From contig CAWKLX010000007.1 in assembly GCA_963850605.1 (NCBI GenBank), forward strand, positions 248,001 through 312,000: DNA of 64,000 bases, written 5' to 3'. Positions 8,834 through 17,182 of the stretch are shown piece by piece; position 1 is the first letter of the stretch, and each line of letters opens with the position of its first letter. This DNA comes from BOG-908 sp963850605 (GTDB lineage Bacteria > Pseudomonadota > Alphaproteobacteria > Acetobacterales > Acetobacteraceae). The position numbers were made by a program, and so were the translations under genes. The notes beneath the pieces were generated by a model that made no database searches, was not told where the DNA came from, and was given only the letters and a program-made list of their open reading frames with translations.

Positions 8834-9945
8834 CCGCCGCACTGGACAAGCTACGCCTGGCGCGCACGGAAGGTGTGGGTCCGGTCACCTATCGCCGGCT
8901 GATGGCGCAGTTTCCGTCGGCGGCCGAAGCCATCGCCGCCCTGCCCGAGATCGCGCGGGCCGGCGGACGGGCCGCACCGCCGCCGGTGCCGAGCGCGCGG
9001 GATGCGGCGCGCGAGTTGGAGCGGTTGGAAAAGATTGGCGGGCGCATGGTGTTCGTGGGCGACGACGACTACCCGCCGATGATGGCCCTGCTCGCCGATC
9101 CGCCGCCGGTGCTCTCCATCCTGGGCGACATCGGGGCGCTGCGCGGGCGCGCCGTGGGGCTGGTGGGTGCGCGCAATGGATCGGCCAATGGCTGCCGGGT
9201 CGCCGAGGCGCTGGCGACCGACCTCGCCGCCGCCGGCCTTGTGGTCGTCTCCGGCATGGCGCGCGGCATCGATGCGGCCGCCCATGCCGGCGCGCTGCAT
9301 GTGGGCAAGACGGTGGCCGCCGTCGCCGGCGGGCTGGACCAGCCGTATCCGCCGGAGCACGCGGACCTGCAGGCCCGCATCGCCGAGCGCGGCGCCGTGG
9401 TCAGCGAGGCGCCGCTGGGCACGGCGCCGCAAAGCCGGCATTTCCCCAGGCGCAACCGCATCATCGCCGGCCTGTCCCTGGGGCTGGTGGTGGTGGAAGC
9501 GGCGCTGCGCAGCGGCAGCCTGATCACCGCGCGGCTGGCCATCGAGGCGGACAGGGAACTGTTCGCGGTGCCTGGCTCGCCGCTCGACCCGAGATGCCGC
9601 GGGTCCAACGACCTGATCCGGCAGGGCGCGCATCTGGTGGAGAGCGCGGAGGATGTGCTGGCGAATTTGCCGGGCGATCCTCGCGACAAGGGGCTGGCAC
9701 GCTCGCCGATGTTTGGTCGGGCTGGGTTTGCGGATGCGGAGCCGGTTTTGGCGGCCGCGCCCGAGCTGGATCTGGGTGGCGCGACGGAAAAGCTGTTTGC
9801 GCTGATGAGTCCGTCGCCGACGGAGCTCGATGAGCTGGTGCGGCGGAGCGGGCTGCCGGCGCAGTCGGTGATGGCGGCGCTGATGCAGTTGGAGCTGGCG
9901 ATGCGGGTTGAGTTCATGCCGGGCAACCGGGTGGTGCGGTTATAG
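8830..9945 (+). CDS. dprA: DNA processing protein DprA
   Basis: Cytoplasmic Rossmann-fold protein that loads RecA on incoming single-stranded DNA in natural transformation. The 371-residue frame starts at a GTG that overlaps the plsY stop. An N-terminal helix-hairpin-like region (LARTEGVGPVTYRRLMAQFP) is followed by the DprA core: AVGLVGARNGSANGCRVAEA, VVSGMARGIDAAAHAGAL, GGLDQPYPPEH, FPRRNRIIAGLSLG and SGSLITARLAIEADRELFAV. A C-terminal winged-helix domain (SPTELDELVRRSGLPAQSV) completes it. comEC is also in this window, so part of a competence system is present. The TAG stop is supplied by the first bases of the downstream repeat. Confidence 0.92.
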   Translation: MTAALDKLRLARTEGVGPVTYRRLMAQFPSAAEAIAALPEIARAGGRAAPPPVPSARDAARELERLEKIGGRMVFVGDDDYPPMMALLADPPPVLSILGDIGALRGRAVGLVGARNGSANGCRVAEALATDLAAAGLVVVSGMARGIDAAAHAGALHVGKTVAAVAGGLDQPYPPEHADLQARIAERGAVVSEAPLGTAPQSRHFPRRNRIIAGLSLGLVVVEAALRSGSLITARLAIEADRELFAVPGSPLDPRCRGSNDLIRQGAHLVESAEDVLANLPGDPRDKGLARSPMFGRAGFADAEPVLAAAPELDLGGATEKLFALMSPSPTELDELVRRSGLPAQSVMAALMQLELAMRVEFMPGNRVVRL

Positions 9946-10039
9946 AGCATCATCCGATCGGACGGACTCGTTCGGTCGGATAAAGATGCTCGCCCAGACA
10001 ATAAGCTGGAGCATCATCCGATCGGACGGAATCGGCCGG
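9945..10039. repeat. Composite palindromic repeat (family 1), module B plus partial second copy
   Basis: Module B runs 9945-9991: GAGCATC at the left and GATGCTC at the right frame inner complementary blocks ATCCGA and TCGGAT, so the unit can fold into a long hairpin. A linker with GACAATAAGCTG follows, then a second truncated module starting at 10009 that runs into the end of ppx. The element fills the gap between two converging genes and its leading TAG is the dprA stop. Related copies lie at 14343, 58795 and 63193. Confidence 0.8.
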
Positions 10040-11530
10040 TCAGGCCGTCTCTGTCGCCGGTTCCAGGCCCAGGGCTTGCGCCAGCCGCTCAAGCCGGCGG
10101 GTGATGCCCTCGCCCGCGAACACGCCGGCGCCAGGCGCCAGGCGCAGCACCAGGCGCCCCGGCTCCCGAACCAGCGCGGTTGCCGCCAGCAGCGCCGCGG
10201 TTCCACCCGAGAGCGTATAGGCCAGGCGCAGCGCGGTGCCCAAAATCTCGGCGCGGCGCAAGGTGCTCATCTCGAGCAACATGCGGGCGGTGTTCAGGAA
10301 CGGCGTATCCGGTTCGGCCTCGTACCGCAGTGCCAGCGTGATGGCCAGGAACGCGCGCGCATGGTGATCCAGCGCGGCTCCGGGCAGGCGGAGCACGCGG
10401 AAAAACGCCTGTTCGGAGCGGTATTCCGGGTGATCGTGGCTGCCGACGTCACTCATCCAGCACGCCGCCGCCCGCAATTTGGCCGCCTCCGCGGCCTCCT
10501 CGATGAACAGCGGCGCGGTCCAGCCGATCAGGGCTGGTGGCAGGTCGGGACTTCGGCTGGTGCGCGCGGCCAGGTCGCGGGCCGCGGCCAGCACTGGTTC
10601 CTCGGCGCGCACCGACGGGTCGGCGACGGTCTGCATGAACCAGCCTTCGCGCAGCCCGTTGGCGGAAAACACCACCCGCCTGGCCGCGGTCGCGCGCAGC
10701 AGGCGGCGCAGCACCACGGCGGCGAACGGCATGTCGTCCACCCTGCGGCGGGAGATGCCGGGCATGCGTTCCAGCGTCCGCCGGCTGGCCGAGCCGATGA
10801 CGCCGGCCAGATCCCGCGCTTCCTCGCGCCCTACGGTGTAGTGATGGACAATGGCCAGCGGGTATCCGGTCTGCTCCATATGGATGCGCGCCAGTGCCCG
10901 CCAGGCGCCGCCCACCAGGTATAGATCCTGCCCGGCGCCCTCGGCCAGCCATGGCACGGCGGCCAGCGCCTCCTCCGCGATCGCCCGGGCGCGCACCACG
11001 TCGCCGGCGGCGCGGTCGGCCAGGCGGATCACGCCCAGTTTCAGTGTTTGGGCGCGCCTCACCTCTCCGGCGGCCAGATGCACGACCTCCAGGGAGCCGC
11101 CGCCGATATCGGCCAGTATGCCGGTCGCGGCGGGAATGCCGCAGATCAGGCCGGCGGCGGAAAAACCGGCCTCCTGCTGGCCGGTCAGCACGCGGATGGT
11201 GATATCGGGGATCTCGCGTTGCAGGGTGGCGATGAACTCCGGGCCGTTGCTGGCATCGCGCACGGCGGCGGTTGCCAGGGCCTCGAACGGCTGGGCACCC
11301 ATGGCACGCGCGATGGCGGCGTAGCGGCCCATCACGGTGACCGCCTGCGCCACCCCCTCCTCGTTCAGCCGGCCGGTCTGCTGCAGGCCGCGGCCGAGGC
11401 GCAGCACGGCCTTCTCGTTGAAGATGGCGGTGGGGTTGCGGCCCCGGCCTTCGAATATGACGAGGCGGACGGAGTTGGACCCCAGGTCCACCACCGCCGC
11501 GCGTGTCTGATCACCTGGCGGATTCGACAT
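10040..11530 (-). CDS. ppx: Exopolyphosphatase Ppx/GppA family
   Basis: Enzyme of the ASKHA fold that removes phosphate from polyphosphate ends or from pppGpp. The 496-residue frame starts MSNPPGDQTRAAVVDLGSNS, with the phosphate-binding DLGSNSVRLVIFEG. AVRDASNGPEFI, LTGQQEAGFSAAGL (catalytic glutamate) and LADIGGGSLEVVHL follow; these are the four Ppx/GppA blocks. The C-terminal 200 residues form a helical, HD-like half (CWMSDVGSHDHPEYRSEQAF) as in long Ppx proteins. An in-frame ATG six codons upstream at 11548 is less likely. Whether it prefers polyphosphate or pppGpp cannot be read from the sequence. Confidence 0.88.
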   Translation of the reverse strand: MSNPPGDQTRAAVVDLGSNSVRLVIFEGRGRNPTAIFNEKAVLRLGRGLQQTGRLNEEGVAQAVTVMGRYAAIARAMGAQPFEALATAAVRDASNGPEFIATLQREIPDITIRVLTGQQEAGFSAAGLICGIPAATGILADIGGGSLEVVHLAAGEVRRAQTLKLGVIRLADRAAGDVVRARAIAEEALAAVPWLAEGAGQDLYLVGGAWRALARIHMEQTGYPLAIVHHYTVGREEARDLAGVIGSASRRTLERMPGISRRRVDDMPFAAVVLRRLLRATAARRVVFSANGLREGWFMQTVADPSVRAEEPVLAAARDLAARTSRSPDLPPALIGWTAPLFIEEAAEAAKLRAAACWMSDVGSHDHPEYRSEQAFFRVLRLPGAALDHHARAFLAITLALRYEAEPDTPFLNTARMLLEMSTLRRAEILGTALRLAYTLSGGTAALLAATALVREPGRLVLRLAPGAGVFAGEGITRRLERLAQALGLEPATETA

Positions 11531-11608
11531 GGGCGCGACCCGTAACACCGCCGGGCAGGTTGTGTAACCTTACCTGTCCGGCGTGCCGCCGCGCCGCCGC
11601 AATCGGAC

Positions 11609-12223
11609 TCAGGCTGCCTTGGGCAGCGCCGCGATCTGGCTCAGCGCCGCCTGCACCGAACGGTCGCGCTGCTCCGGGCCGATTGCCAGCCCTTCGGCCA
11701 CCACGATCTCGAGATCGGTTATGCCCATGAAGCCGAATACGGCGCGCAGATAGGTTTCGGCGTGCTCATAGGCCGCATGCGGCGTGCCCGGGCTGTAGAA
11801 GCCGCCGCGCGCAATGCCCAGGATCACCCGCTTGCCGCCAGCAAGCCCCTCGGCGCCCTGCGCCGTGTACCGGAACGTGCGGCCGGCCACGAGCACGCGA
11901 TCCACCCAGGCCTTGAGTTGGCTGGGTACCGTGAAGTTGTAGAGTGCTACACCGAGCACGACGATGTCGGCGCTCAGGAACTCCTCCATCACCCGGCCGC
12001 CGATCGCGAGGTTCTCCTGCATGGCCTGATCGTGCTGCACGTCCGCCGTCTGGCCGGCGAGGTAGGCGCCGGAGAGATGCGGGATCGGCTCGGCGGCCAG
12101 GTCGCGGTAGGTGACCTCCAGCCCCGGCGTGCTGTCCCGCAGCCGGGCCACGATGGCGGCCGACAGGGTGCGGCTGACGGAGTTGCCACCCAAAATGCTC
12201 GAATCGAGATGGAGCAGCTTCAT
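11609..12223 (-). CDS. azoR: FMN-dependent NADH-azoreductase
   Basis: Flavodoxin-like quinone and azo-dye reductase, 204 residues, the usual size. It begins MKLLHLDSSILGGNSVSRTL, where the SSxxxxSxS-type loop binds the FMN phosphate, and has MYN-region motif LGVALYNFTVPSQLKAWVDR and the ARGGFYSPG loop near residue 145. A longer in-frame extension to the right is non-coding. It is divergent from an HxlR-family regulator, an arrangement typical for quinone- or electrophile-sensing control, so the HxlR protein probably represses azoR from the 78-base gap between them. Confidence 0.9.
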   Translation of the reverse strand: MKLLHLDSSILGGNSVSRTLSAAIVARLRDSTPGLEVTYRDLAAEPIPHLSGAYLAGQTADVQHDQAMQENLAIGGRVMEEFLSADIVVLGVALYNFTVPSQLKAWVDRVLVAGRTFRYTAQGAEGLAGGKRVILGIARGGFYSPGTPHAAYEHAETYLRAVFGFMGITDLEIVVAEGLAIGPEQRDRSVQAALSQIAALPKAA

Positions 12224-12301
12224 GTTTAGGTCCTCTGGATGGTATGGGTTCGTAACCGAGCCTAGGTTGGTGCCCACCCCAAAACCGGACAAGGAGGCAC
12301 A

Positions 12302-12751
12302 GTGATGGAACTGGCGCACATCGGTGTGGCCGCCCCGGCCGGGGGTGTGGCCGCCCCGGCCGGGGATGTGGCCGCCCCGGCCGGCATGTCGGGCCGGGCC
12401 AACTGCGAGAAGGTGAGCGATGTGCTGGCCCGCATCGGCGACAAATGGAGCGTGCTGATCGTCATGCTTCTGGGCGACGGACCGCGCCGCTTCAACGAGC
12501 TGAAACGCCTGGTGGGCGGCATTTCGCAGCGCATGCTGACCTTGACGTTGCGCGGCCTGGAGCGTGACGGGCTGGTGACGCGCACGATGTTTCCGACCAT
12601 ACCGCCACGCGTGGATTACGCGTTGACGCCGCTGGGCCAATCGTTGCGCATCCCGGTCCAAGCGCTGGGGGAATGGGCGTTCGCCCATCACGACGAAATC
12701 GCGCACGCCCGCGCGACGTTCGATCGCCGTGCCGCGGCCGGCACGCCGTGA
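12302..12751 (+). CDS. HxlR-family transcriptional regulator
   Basis: Winged-helix DNA-binding regulator, 149 residues. The core is VSDVLARIGDKWSVLIVMLL, FNELKRLVGGISQRMLTLTL, LERDGLVTR and RVDYALTPLG, the HxlR/DUF24 pattern. A Cys in RANCEK just before the core is where redox-sensing members have their reactive thiol. Residues 9-29 are three copies of the heptad VAAPAGG/D coded by a 21-base tandem repeat. The start is therefore open: GTG 12302, ATG 12305, or an ATG at 12386 after the repeats, which would give a normal-length HxlR protein. It diverges from azoR and overlaps purU by GTGA. Confidence 0.85.
   Translation: MMELAHIGVAAPAGGVAAPAGDVAAPAGMSGRANCEKVSDVLARIGDKWSVLIVMLLGDGPRRFNELKRLVGGISQRMLTLTLRGLERDGLVTRTMFPTIPPRVDYALTPLGQSLRIPVQALGEWAFAHHDEIAHARATFDRRAAAGTP
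12326..12388 (+). repeat. Three 21-base tandem repeats at the HxlR start
   Basis: Three copies of a 21-base unit (12326-12346, 12347-12367, 12368-12388) differ only in their last three or four bases. Each carries the perfect palindrome CCCCGGCCGGGG or its edge-varied form. Depending on the true start of the regulator they are either coding (VAAPAGG repeats) or part of the leader and operator region. Confidence 0.85.
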
Positions 12752-13596
12752 CGCACGTCCTGACCCTGGCCTGCCCCAACCGCCCGGGCATCGTGGCCGC
12801 CGTGGCGACCTATTTGTTCGAGCAGGGCGCCGACATACGCGAGGCCCAGCAATTCGACGACGCCGAAAGCGGCCGCTTCTTCATGCGCACTGTTTTCGCC
12901 GCGGACCCTGCCCGCCTCGCACTCATTACCGCGGGCCTGGCGCCCATTGCGGCGACGTTCGGCGCGGAGTGGCGTCTGCACGACCGGACGCAGCGGCGCC
13001 GGGTGATGCTGCTGGTGTCGCGCTTCGACCATTGCCTGGTGGATCTGCTCTACCGCTGGCGGCAGGGCGAGCTGGCGATGGACCCGGCGGGGGTGATTTC
13101 CAACCACGCACGCGACAGCTACGCGCATCTGGAACTGGGCGCGATCCCGTTCCACCACGTGCCCGTCTCGCCCGGCACGAAGATGGAGGCGGAGGCGGAG
13201 ATCTGGCGGCTGATCCGTGACGAAAGGGCGGAGCTCGTCGTGCTCGCCCGTTACATGCAGATTTTGTCCAACGGGCTGGCCGCCAAGCTCGCCGGGCGGT
13301 GCATCAACATCCACCACTCTTTCCTGCCCGGCTTCGTGGGGGCCAAGCCCTACCACCAGGCCCATGCGCGCGGCGTGAAGCTGATAGGGGCGACGGCGCA
13401 TTACGTGACCGGCGAGCTGGATGAGGGACCGATCATCGAGCAGGATGTGGAGCGCATCACCCATGCCGACCGGCCGGAGGACCTGGTCCGCCGCGGCCGC
13501 GACATCGAACGCCGGGTGCTGGCGCGTGCCGTGCGCTACCATCTGGACGACCGGGTGCTGCTGAACGGCAGGCGCACGGTGGTTTTCACGGACTGA
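12748..13596 (+). CDS. purU: Formyltetrahydrofolate deformylase
   Basis: Hydrolyses 10-formyltetrahydrofolate to formate and tetrahydrofolate, balancing the one-carbon pool. The 282-residue protein has an N-terminal ACT domain (THVLTLACPNRPGIVAAVAT, FEQGADIREAQQF) and a C-terminal formyltransferase fold with LARYMQILS, INIHHSFLPGFVGAKPYHQA, IGATAHYVTGELDEGPIIEQ and its catalytic N, H and D residues. The start is the GTG at 12748 that overlaps the stop of the HxlR gene. In-frame sequence further upstream lies within that gene. Confidence 0.93.
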   Translation: MTHVLTLACPNRPGIVAAVATYLFEQGADIREAQQFDDAESGRFFMRTVFAADPARLALITAGLAPIAATFGAEWRLHDRTQRRRVMLLVSRFDHCLVDLLYRWRQGELAMDPAGVISNHARDSYAHLELGAIPFHHVPVSPGTKMEAEAEIWRLIRDERAELVVLARYMQILSNGLAAKLAGRCINIHHSFLPGFVGAKPYHQAHARGVKLIGATAHYVTGELDEGPIIEQDVERITHADRPEDLVRRGRDIERRVLARAVRYHLDDRVLLNGRRTVVFTD

Positions 13597-13649
13597 TTTG
13601 ACCCGCTTCGCGCCCATATACGGGCTGCGAGGCGGAGTTCTTGACGACA

Positions 13650-14345
13650 ATGTTGTTTCCGGCGGAGTTTTTCGACGCGGCCGACGTATCCCTGAGCGAA
13701 CGGCTGGAGACACTGAACCACCTGACGGCCGGACAGCGCGGCCAGCTCGTGAGCGCCGCCCGCGCGCTGGAAGCCGGCGGCTTGATCGTGGTGATCGACA
13801 AGGCGGCGGAATCGGGCGCCGGGCGCGGGTTTTTCATGGGGGCGGCGGCGCTGGCCACCGCCCAGACCGTCAACACGGCCATCACCTGGGGCCGCGGCCT
13901 GACCTGCTTTTCCGTGACCGCCGAACGCGCCATGGCGCTGGGGCTGGTGCTGGCCGGCGAGTATCGCGAAGGGTATCGCGGCCCGATCCTGTTACGCTCG
14001 GTGGAAGCCGCCGAGTGCGACGGAACCGGCATCTCGGCCGCCGACCGGGCACTGACCCTGCGCGCGGCGGGGGCGCCCGATGCCGGCATCGCCAGCCTGA
14101 AATCCCCGGGTCACGTGATGCCGGCGATGATCGGGTATCGCGGCCGCGAGTATCGGGCCAGCGCGGACATGGCGCTGGACCTGCTACGCCATCTCACGCA
14201 GTACGACGTGGCTGCCTGGACCGACATACTGGACGATAACGGCGACATCGCGACCGCGGCATATTGCCAGGCGCTGGGCGAGCGACTGGCCGTTCCCTGC
14301 CTCGGCATCGCGGACGTGCTCGGTCGCGCGGGCCCGGACGATTAG
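13650..14345 (+). CDS. RibB-like (DHBP synthase fold) protein lacking catalytic residues
   Basis: About 231 residues that align along their length with 3,4-dihydroxy-2-butanone 4-phosphate synthase (RibB) of riboflavin synthesis. GGLIVVIDKAAESGAG matches the start of the fold, WGRGLTCFSVTAERAMALGL the core, GTGISAADRALTLRAAGAPD the phosphate-binding block, SPGHVMP the next turn, and a closing LGERLAVPCLGIADVL. However, the magnesium loop (DRENEGD in RibB) is AAESGAGRG here, and the GHTEA block with its catalytic His is RASADMA. It is therefore unlikely to make the riboflavin precursor. The ATG at 13650 or TTG at 13641 may start it. The TAG stop is part of the downstream repeat. Confidence 0.75.
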   Translation: MLFPAEFFDAADVSLSERLETLNHLTAGQRGQLVSAARALEAGGLIVVIDKAAESGAGRGFFMGAAALATAQTVNTAITWGRGLTCFSVTAERAMALGLVLAGEYREGYRGPILLRSVEAAECDGTGISAADRALTLRAAGAPDAGIASLKSPGHVMPAMIGYRGREYRASADMALDLLRHLTQYDVAAWTDILDDNGDIATAAYCQALGERLAVPCLGIADVLGRAGPDD

Positions 14346-14446
14346 AGCATCATCCGATCGAACGAAGTCGGTCGGTCGGACGAAGATGCTCGCCAAAACA
14401 ATGAGCTAGAGCTTGGTCCGTGAGCCAATGCAAACGGACCATGCTC
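14343..14446. repeat. Composite palindromic repeat (family 1), modules B and A
   Basis: The fullest copy. Module B (14345-14391) runs from GAGCATCATCCGATCGAACG to GAAGATGCTC. A linker GCCAAAACAATGAGCTAGAG leads to module A, in which GGTCCGT and ACGGACC are complementary arms ending at ATGCTC. The element starts with the TAG that ends the RibB-like gene and lies between it and the converging methyltransferase gene. It could act as a hairpin terminator or mRNA 3'-end protector. Confidence 0.8.
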
Positions 14447-14467
14447 CTGGGAGACGCAAACGACCTT

Positions 14468-15253
14468 TCACGAATTGAGCCGCGCTGCGGCGATTGCCGT
14501 GTAGGCGGGGTCCAGCTCTACACCGATGCCGGTGGCGCCTTCCAACTCTGCGGCGAGGAGCGTCGTGCCGGTGCCGGCGAAGGGGTCGAGCACAGTGCTG
14601 CCCGGTATGCCGTGCAGGCGGATGCACCACCGAGGCAGATCGACCGGGAACGTACCCGGATGGCCGAATTTCGCCGAGCGGCTCTGCACCGTTCTATACG
14701 GAATGAACCAGGTGTTGCCGCGACATCTTGCGTCCTGCGCGTGGCCGCGTCTGGCGATGTTGGACTTGTCCTTGAACGGCACGCCAATGGCCAGCCGGTC
14801 GAGCTTGACGTGCCCGTCGCGTGTCAGGTGGAAGATGTGCTCGTGCATGTGGTGCAGGAAACGTCGCCCGGCGAGCGGCTTGAAGTGGCCGACGCTGTCC
14901 GCGCCGATGCTGACGGACTTGATCCAGGTAATGTGGTTCTGCAGCACGAAAAGCGGCCGCAGGCGCACGATCAGCTCGAAGGGGAGCCACGGGGCGCTAT
15001 TGGACCCCGAGATGTTGAGGAAGAATGAGCCATCCGGCTTGAGCACCCGGCGCACGGCCCCAGCCACCTGCATCATCCAGTCGAGATAGTCGGCTTCCGT
15101 GCGCCGGTCATCGTAGGCGCCGTACGCGAGATCGAGATTGTACGGTGGCGACGTGACGGCCACGTCGATGCTGGCGGCTTGCAGGGTGGGCAGAACGTCG
15201 AGGCAGTCGCCCGTGTAGAGGGTGTGGCGGCCGACGCGTGCGGACGCAGTCAC
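14468..15253 (-). CDS. Site-specific DNA methyltransferase (orphan, beta class)
   Basis: S-adenosylmethionine-dependent DNA methyltransferase, 261 residues. Motif IV (DVAVTSPPYNLDLAYG) comes before motif I (VLDPFAGTGTTLLAAELEGA), the order of the beta class; SPPY rather than DPPY is often seen in N4-cytosine enzymes, so m4C is a guess. A weakly placed target region lies between (SVSIGADSVGHFKPLAGRR to FKDKSNIARRG). The GTG start overlaps the mltA stop (GTGA). No restriction endonuclease lies nearby, so it is an orphan enzyme in an operon with two envelope proteins. Its recognition site cannot be read from the sequence. Confidence 0.88.
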   Translation of the reverse strand: MTASARVGRHTLYTGDCLDVLPTLQAASIDVAVTSPPYNLDLAYGAYDDRRTEADYLDWMMQVAGAVRRVLKPDGSFFLNISGSNSAPWLPFELIVRLRPLFVLQNHITWIKSVSIGADSVGHFKPLAGRRFLHHMHEHIFHLTRDGHVKLDRLAIGVPFKDKSNIARRGHAQDARCRGNTWFIPYRTVQSRSAKFGHPGTFPVDLPRWCIRLHGIPGSTVLDPFAGTGTTLLAAELEGATGIGVELDPAYTAIAAARLNS

Positions 15254-16392
15254 GTGGCGGGGCGCGGCAGCAGCACGTAGGCAGTGCCGGGCTGGCGCAT
15301 CCGGCCGGCGAGCGCGCCTGCTTCGGCGCCGGCACCGAGGAACACGTCGATCCGCGCCGGACCGACGATGTCGGTGCCGAGATCCTGTGCCAGCAGCAGG
15401 CGCCGCCAGGCAGTGCCGGTGCGCGGGTCGGATGTATCGAGGAACAAAGGTGTGCCGAGCGGGATGGCGGCGCGGTCCACGGCGGCGGTCCGGCCGGGCA
15501 GCAGGTGAGTGCCGAGCGCGCCAGGCGGACCCATGCCCGACGGGGCGTCACTGATGACGCGAAAGAAAACATAGTCTTCGTTGCTGTCCATGACCGCGCG
15601 GGCCTGGGCGGGATGGGCGGCCAGCCAGGCGCGGATGGACTGCATGGTGACATCCTGAGGTGCGAGCGCGCCTTGTTCGGCGAGCACACGGCCGATCGGC
15701 GTGTAGGGACGGCCGTTCTTGCCGTCGTAGCCGACCTGGACGACCTGGCCATCGGGCAGGCGGACGCGGCCGGACCCCTGGATCTGAAGGAAGAACAGAT
15801 CGGCGGGGTCGGCGAGCCAGAGGAGCGGGTGGGTGGCCTGCCCGGCCCGACCCGCCTCGATTTCCGCTCGCGTCCAGTACGGCACCAGGTGGCCATCCTG
15901 CAGGCGGCCGGCGGTAAGGGCCCCACCAGCGCCCGGCGAACCCGCGCGCAGGTCGGTGGGGCGCGCCAGTAGCGGGGTGGTGTAGGCGCCGCCCCGCGCC
16001 AGCGCCCCTGGCACCTCCGGTTCGAAATAGCCGGTGACGAGGGCAGGCGCGCCCACGCGGTAAGGTTGGAACCAGTGCTCGAAGAAGGCGCGGGTAGCGG
16101 GCGTGTTGCCCAGGTCGAGCGTGCGGGAAGCGGTGCAGGCGGGCAGCCACTGTGCAGCGCGGCCGCCGCTCTGCTGGGCCAGCCCGGCTCCGCCGAGCAC
16201 GGTGTCGGCCGGCAGGCGCTGCAGCCGGCGACACTCCGCCCTGAGCGCGGGCAGTGCATCGGCTACCGGATCGGTCTGCCACCCGGGGATCTGGGCGAAC
16301 GCCGCCGGACGAAGCGCACCGTCGTCCGGGGGCCGCACGCAGCCGGCGGCCAGCAGCGCGAAGGCCGCGGCGAGTGCCCGCAACGATCGCAA
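15250..16392 (-). CDS. mltA: Membrane-bound lytic murein transglycosylase A
   Basis: Outer-membrane lipoprotein that cleaves peptidoglycan to 1,6-anhydro products. A TTG start at 16392 gives 380 residues, with a lipoprotein signal RSLRALAAAFALLAAGC, whose Cys would be acylated. The MltA domain follows (VTGYFEPEVPGALARGGAYT, VPYWTRAEIE, LLWLADPADLFFLQIQGSGR, VGYDGKNGRPYTPIGRVLAE) and then the 3D barrel with GTPLFLDTS, LLLAQDLGTDIVGPARIDVF, in which Asp residues are catalytic in the family. The TTG lies three bases after the stop of the Tim44-like gene. The GTGA overlap at the other end joins it to the methyltransferase. Confidence 0.9.
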   Translation of the reverse strand: MRSLRALAAAFALLAAGCVRPPDDGALRPAAFAQIPGWQTDPVADALPALRAECRRLQRLPADTVLGGAGLAQQSGGRAAQWLPACTASRTLDLGNTPATRAFFEHWFQPYRVGAPALVTGYFEPEVPGALARGGAYTTPLLARPTDLRAGSPGAGGALTAGRLQDGHLVPYWTRAEIEAGRAGQATHPLLWLADPADLFFLQIQGSGRVRLPDGQVVQVGYDGKNGRPYTPIGRVLAEQGALAPQDVTMQSIRAWLAAHPAQARAVMDSNEDYVFFRVISDAPSGMGPPGALGTHLLPGRTAAVDRAAIPLGTPLFLDTSDPRTGTAWRRLLLAQDLGTDIVGPARIDVFLGAGAEAGALAGRMRQPGTAYVLLPRPAT

Positions 16393-16394
16393 AC

Positions 16395-17048
16395 TCAGGC
16401 GCTGCGGGCCGAAGTCAGGCGCCAGGTGGGTTCGGTGCCGCCCAGCTCGCGCTCGAAGCTCCACAGATCGGAGATCTCGGTCAGGCCATCGGTGCCGTGG
16501 GCGATCTGCCCGCCTCGATCTTTGGTGTAGTTGATCTGCCGGGAGACGAAGCGGACGGTCAGGGTCGCGTGCGCGCCGGACAAGGTGGCGTCCGTGATGG
16601 TCGCCTCCTCGATGTCGCGGATCTCGGTGTGCTGGGTTTCTCCCGCAGCCTCGCGGGCGGCGATGACGGACGCGAACGAGTCGTAGGCCGCGTCCGACAG
16701 CAATGGGCGCAGGCGGGTGCGGTCGCCGGCCGCGAAGGCGTCCACGATCAGGCGGAAGGCGTGCTCGGCGCCGGCCAGAAATTGCGCGGGGTCGAAGCGG
16801 CGGTCGGCCGCGCGCATCGCGGCCATGGTGCGCGCCACGGGACCGGCGGGATCGGGGAGCGGCCGGGCGGTGGTGGCGTCCGGGCTGGCTCCCTCGTTCG
16901 TGGCTGCCCGCAGCACGGGGCGCGCTGGTGTCTGGGGCGCGCCCTCGAAGCCGGTGCGCTTGCCCAGGATGCTGCGCAGACGCAGCACCAGGAAGGCCGC
17001 GATCATCGCGAACAACACCAGATCGATGGGGAACCCGCCTGCCTGCAC
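16395..17048 (-). CDS. Tim44/TimA-family membrane-associated protein
   Basis: A 217-residue protein with one N-terminal membrane helix (FPIDLVLFAMIAAFLVLRL), a proline- and alanine-rich linker, and a Tim44-like C-terminal domain (FLAGAEHAFRLIVDAFAAGD, LLSDAAYDSFASVIAAR, ATITDATLSGAHATLTVRFV, DLWSFERELGGTEPTWRL). The mitochondrial relative Tim44 anchors the import motor; bacterial TimA proteins are inner-membrane proteins of unclear job. In alphaproteobacteria it commonly precedes mltA, as here with a gap of two bases before the mltA start. Confidence 0.88.
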   Translation of the reverse strand: MQAGGFPIDLVLFAMIAAFLVLRLRSILGKRTGFEGAPQTPARPVLRAATNEGASPDATTARPLPDPAGPVARTMAAMRAADRRFDPAQFLAGAEHAFRLIVDAFAAGDRTRLRPLLSDAAYDSFASVIAAREAAGETQHTEIRDIEEATITDATLSGAHATLTVRFVSRQINYTKDRGGQIAHGTDGLTEISDLWSFERELGGTEPTWRLTSARSA

Positions 17049-17182
17049 CTATCTCTCCCGACCACGCGGTCTGCACATAGGCCCGACACCGTGGCATCGC
17101 AAACGACCGGCCCGGTTTTGGCCGGGGTGGCCGCGCATGGCGCCTCCTTGCCGCTGGGGGATGCGGACAAGGCGGTCCTCTG

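Noticed and set aside
12326..12388. Short tandem repeats as a possible CRISPR array
   Set aside because: Units are contiguous 21-mers without spacers, in or next to a coding frame.
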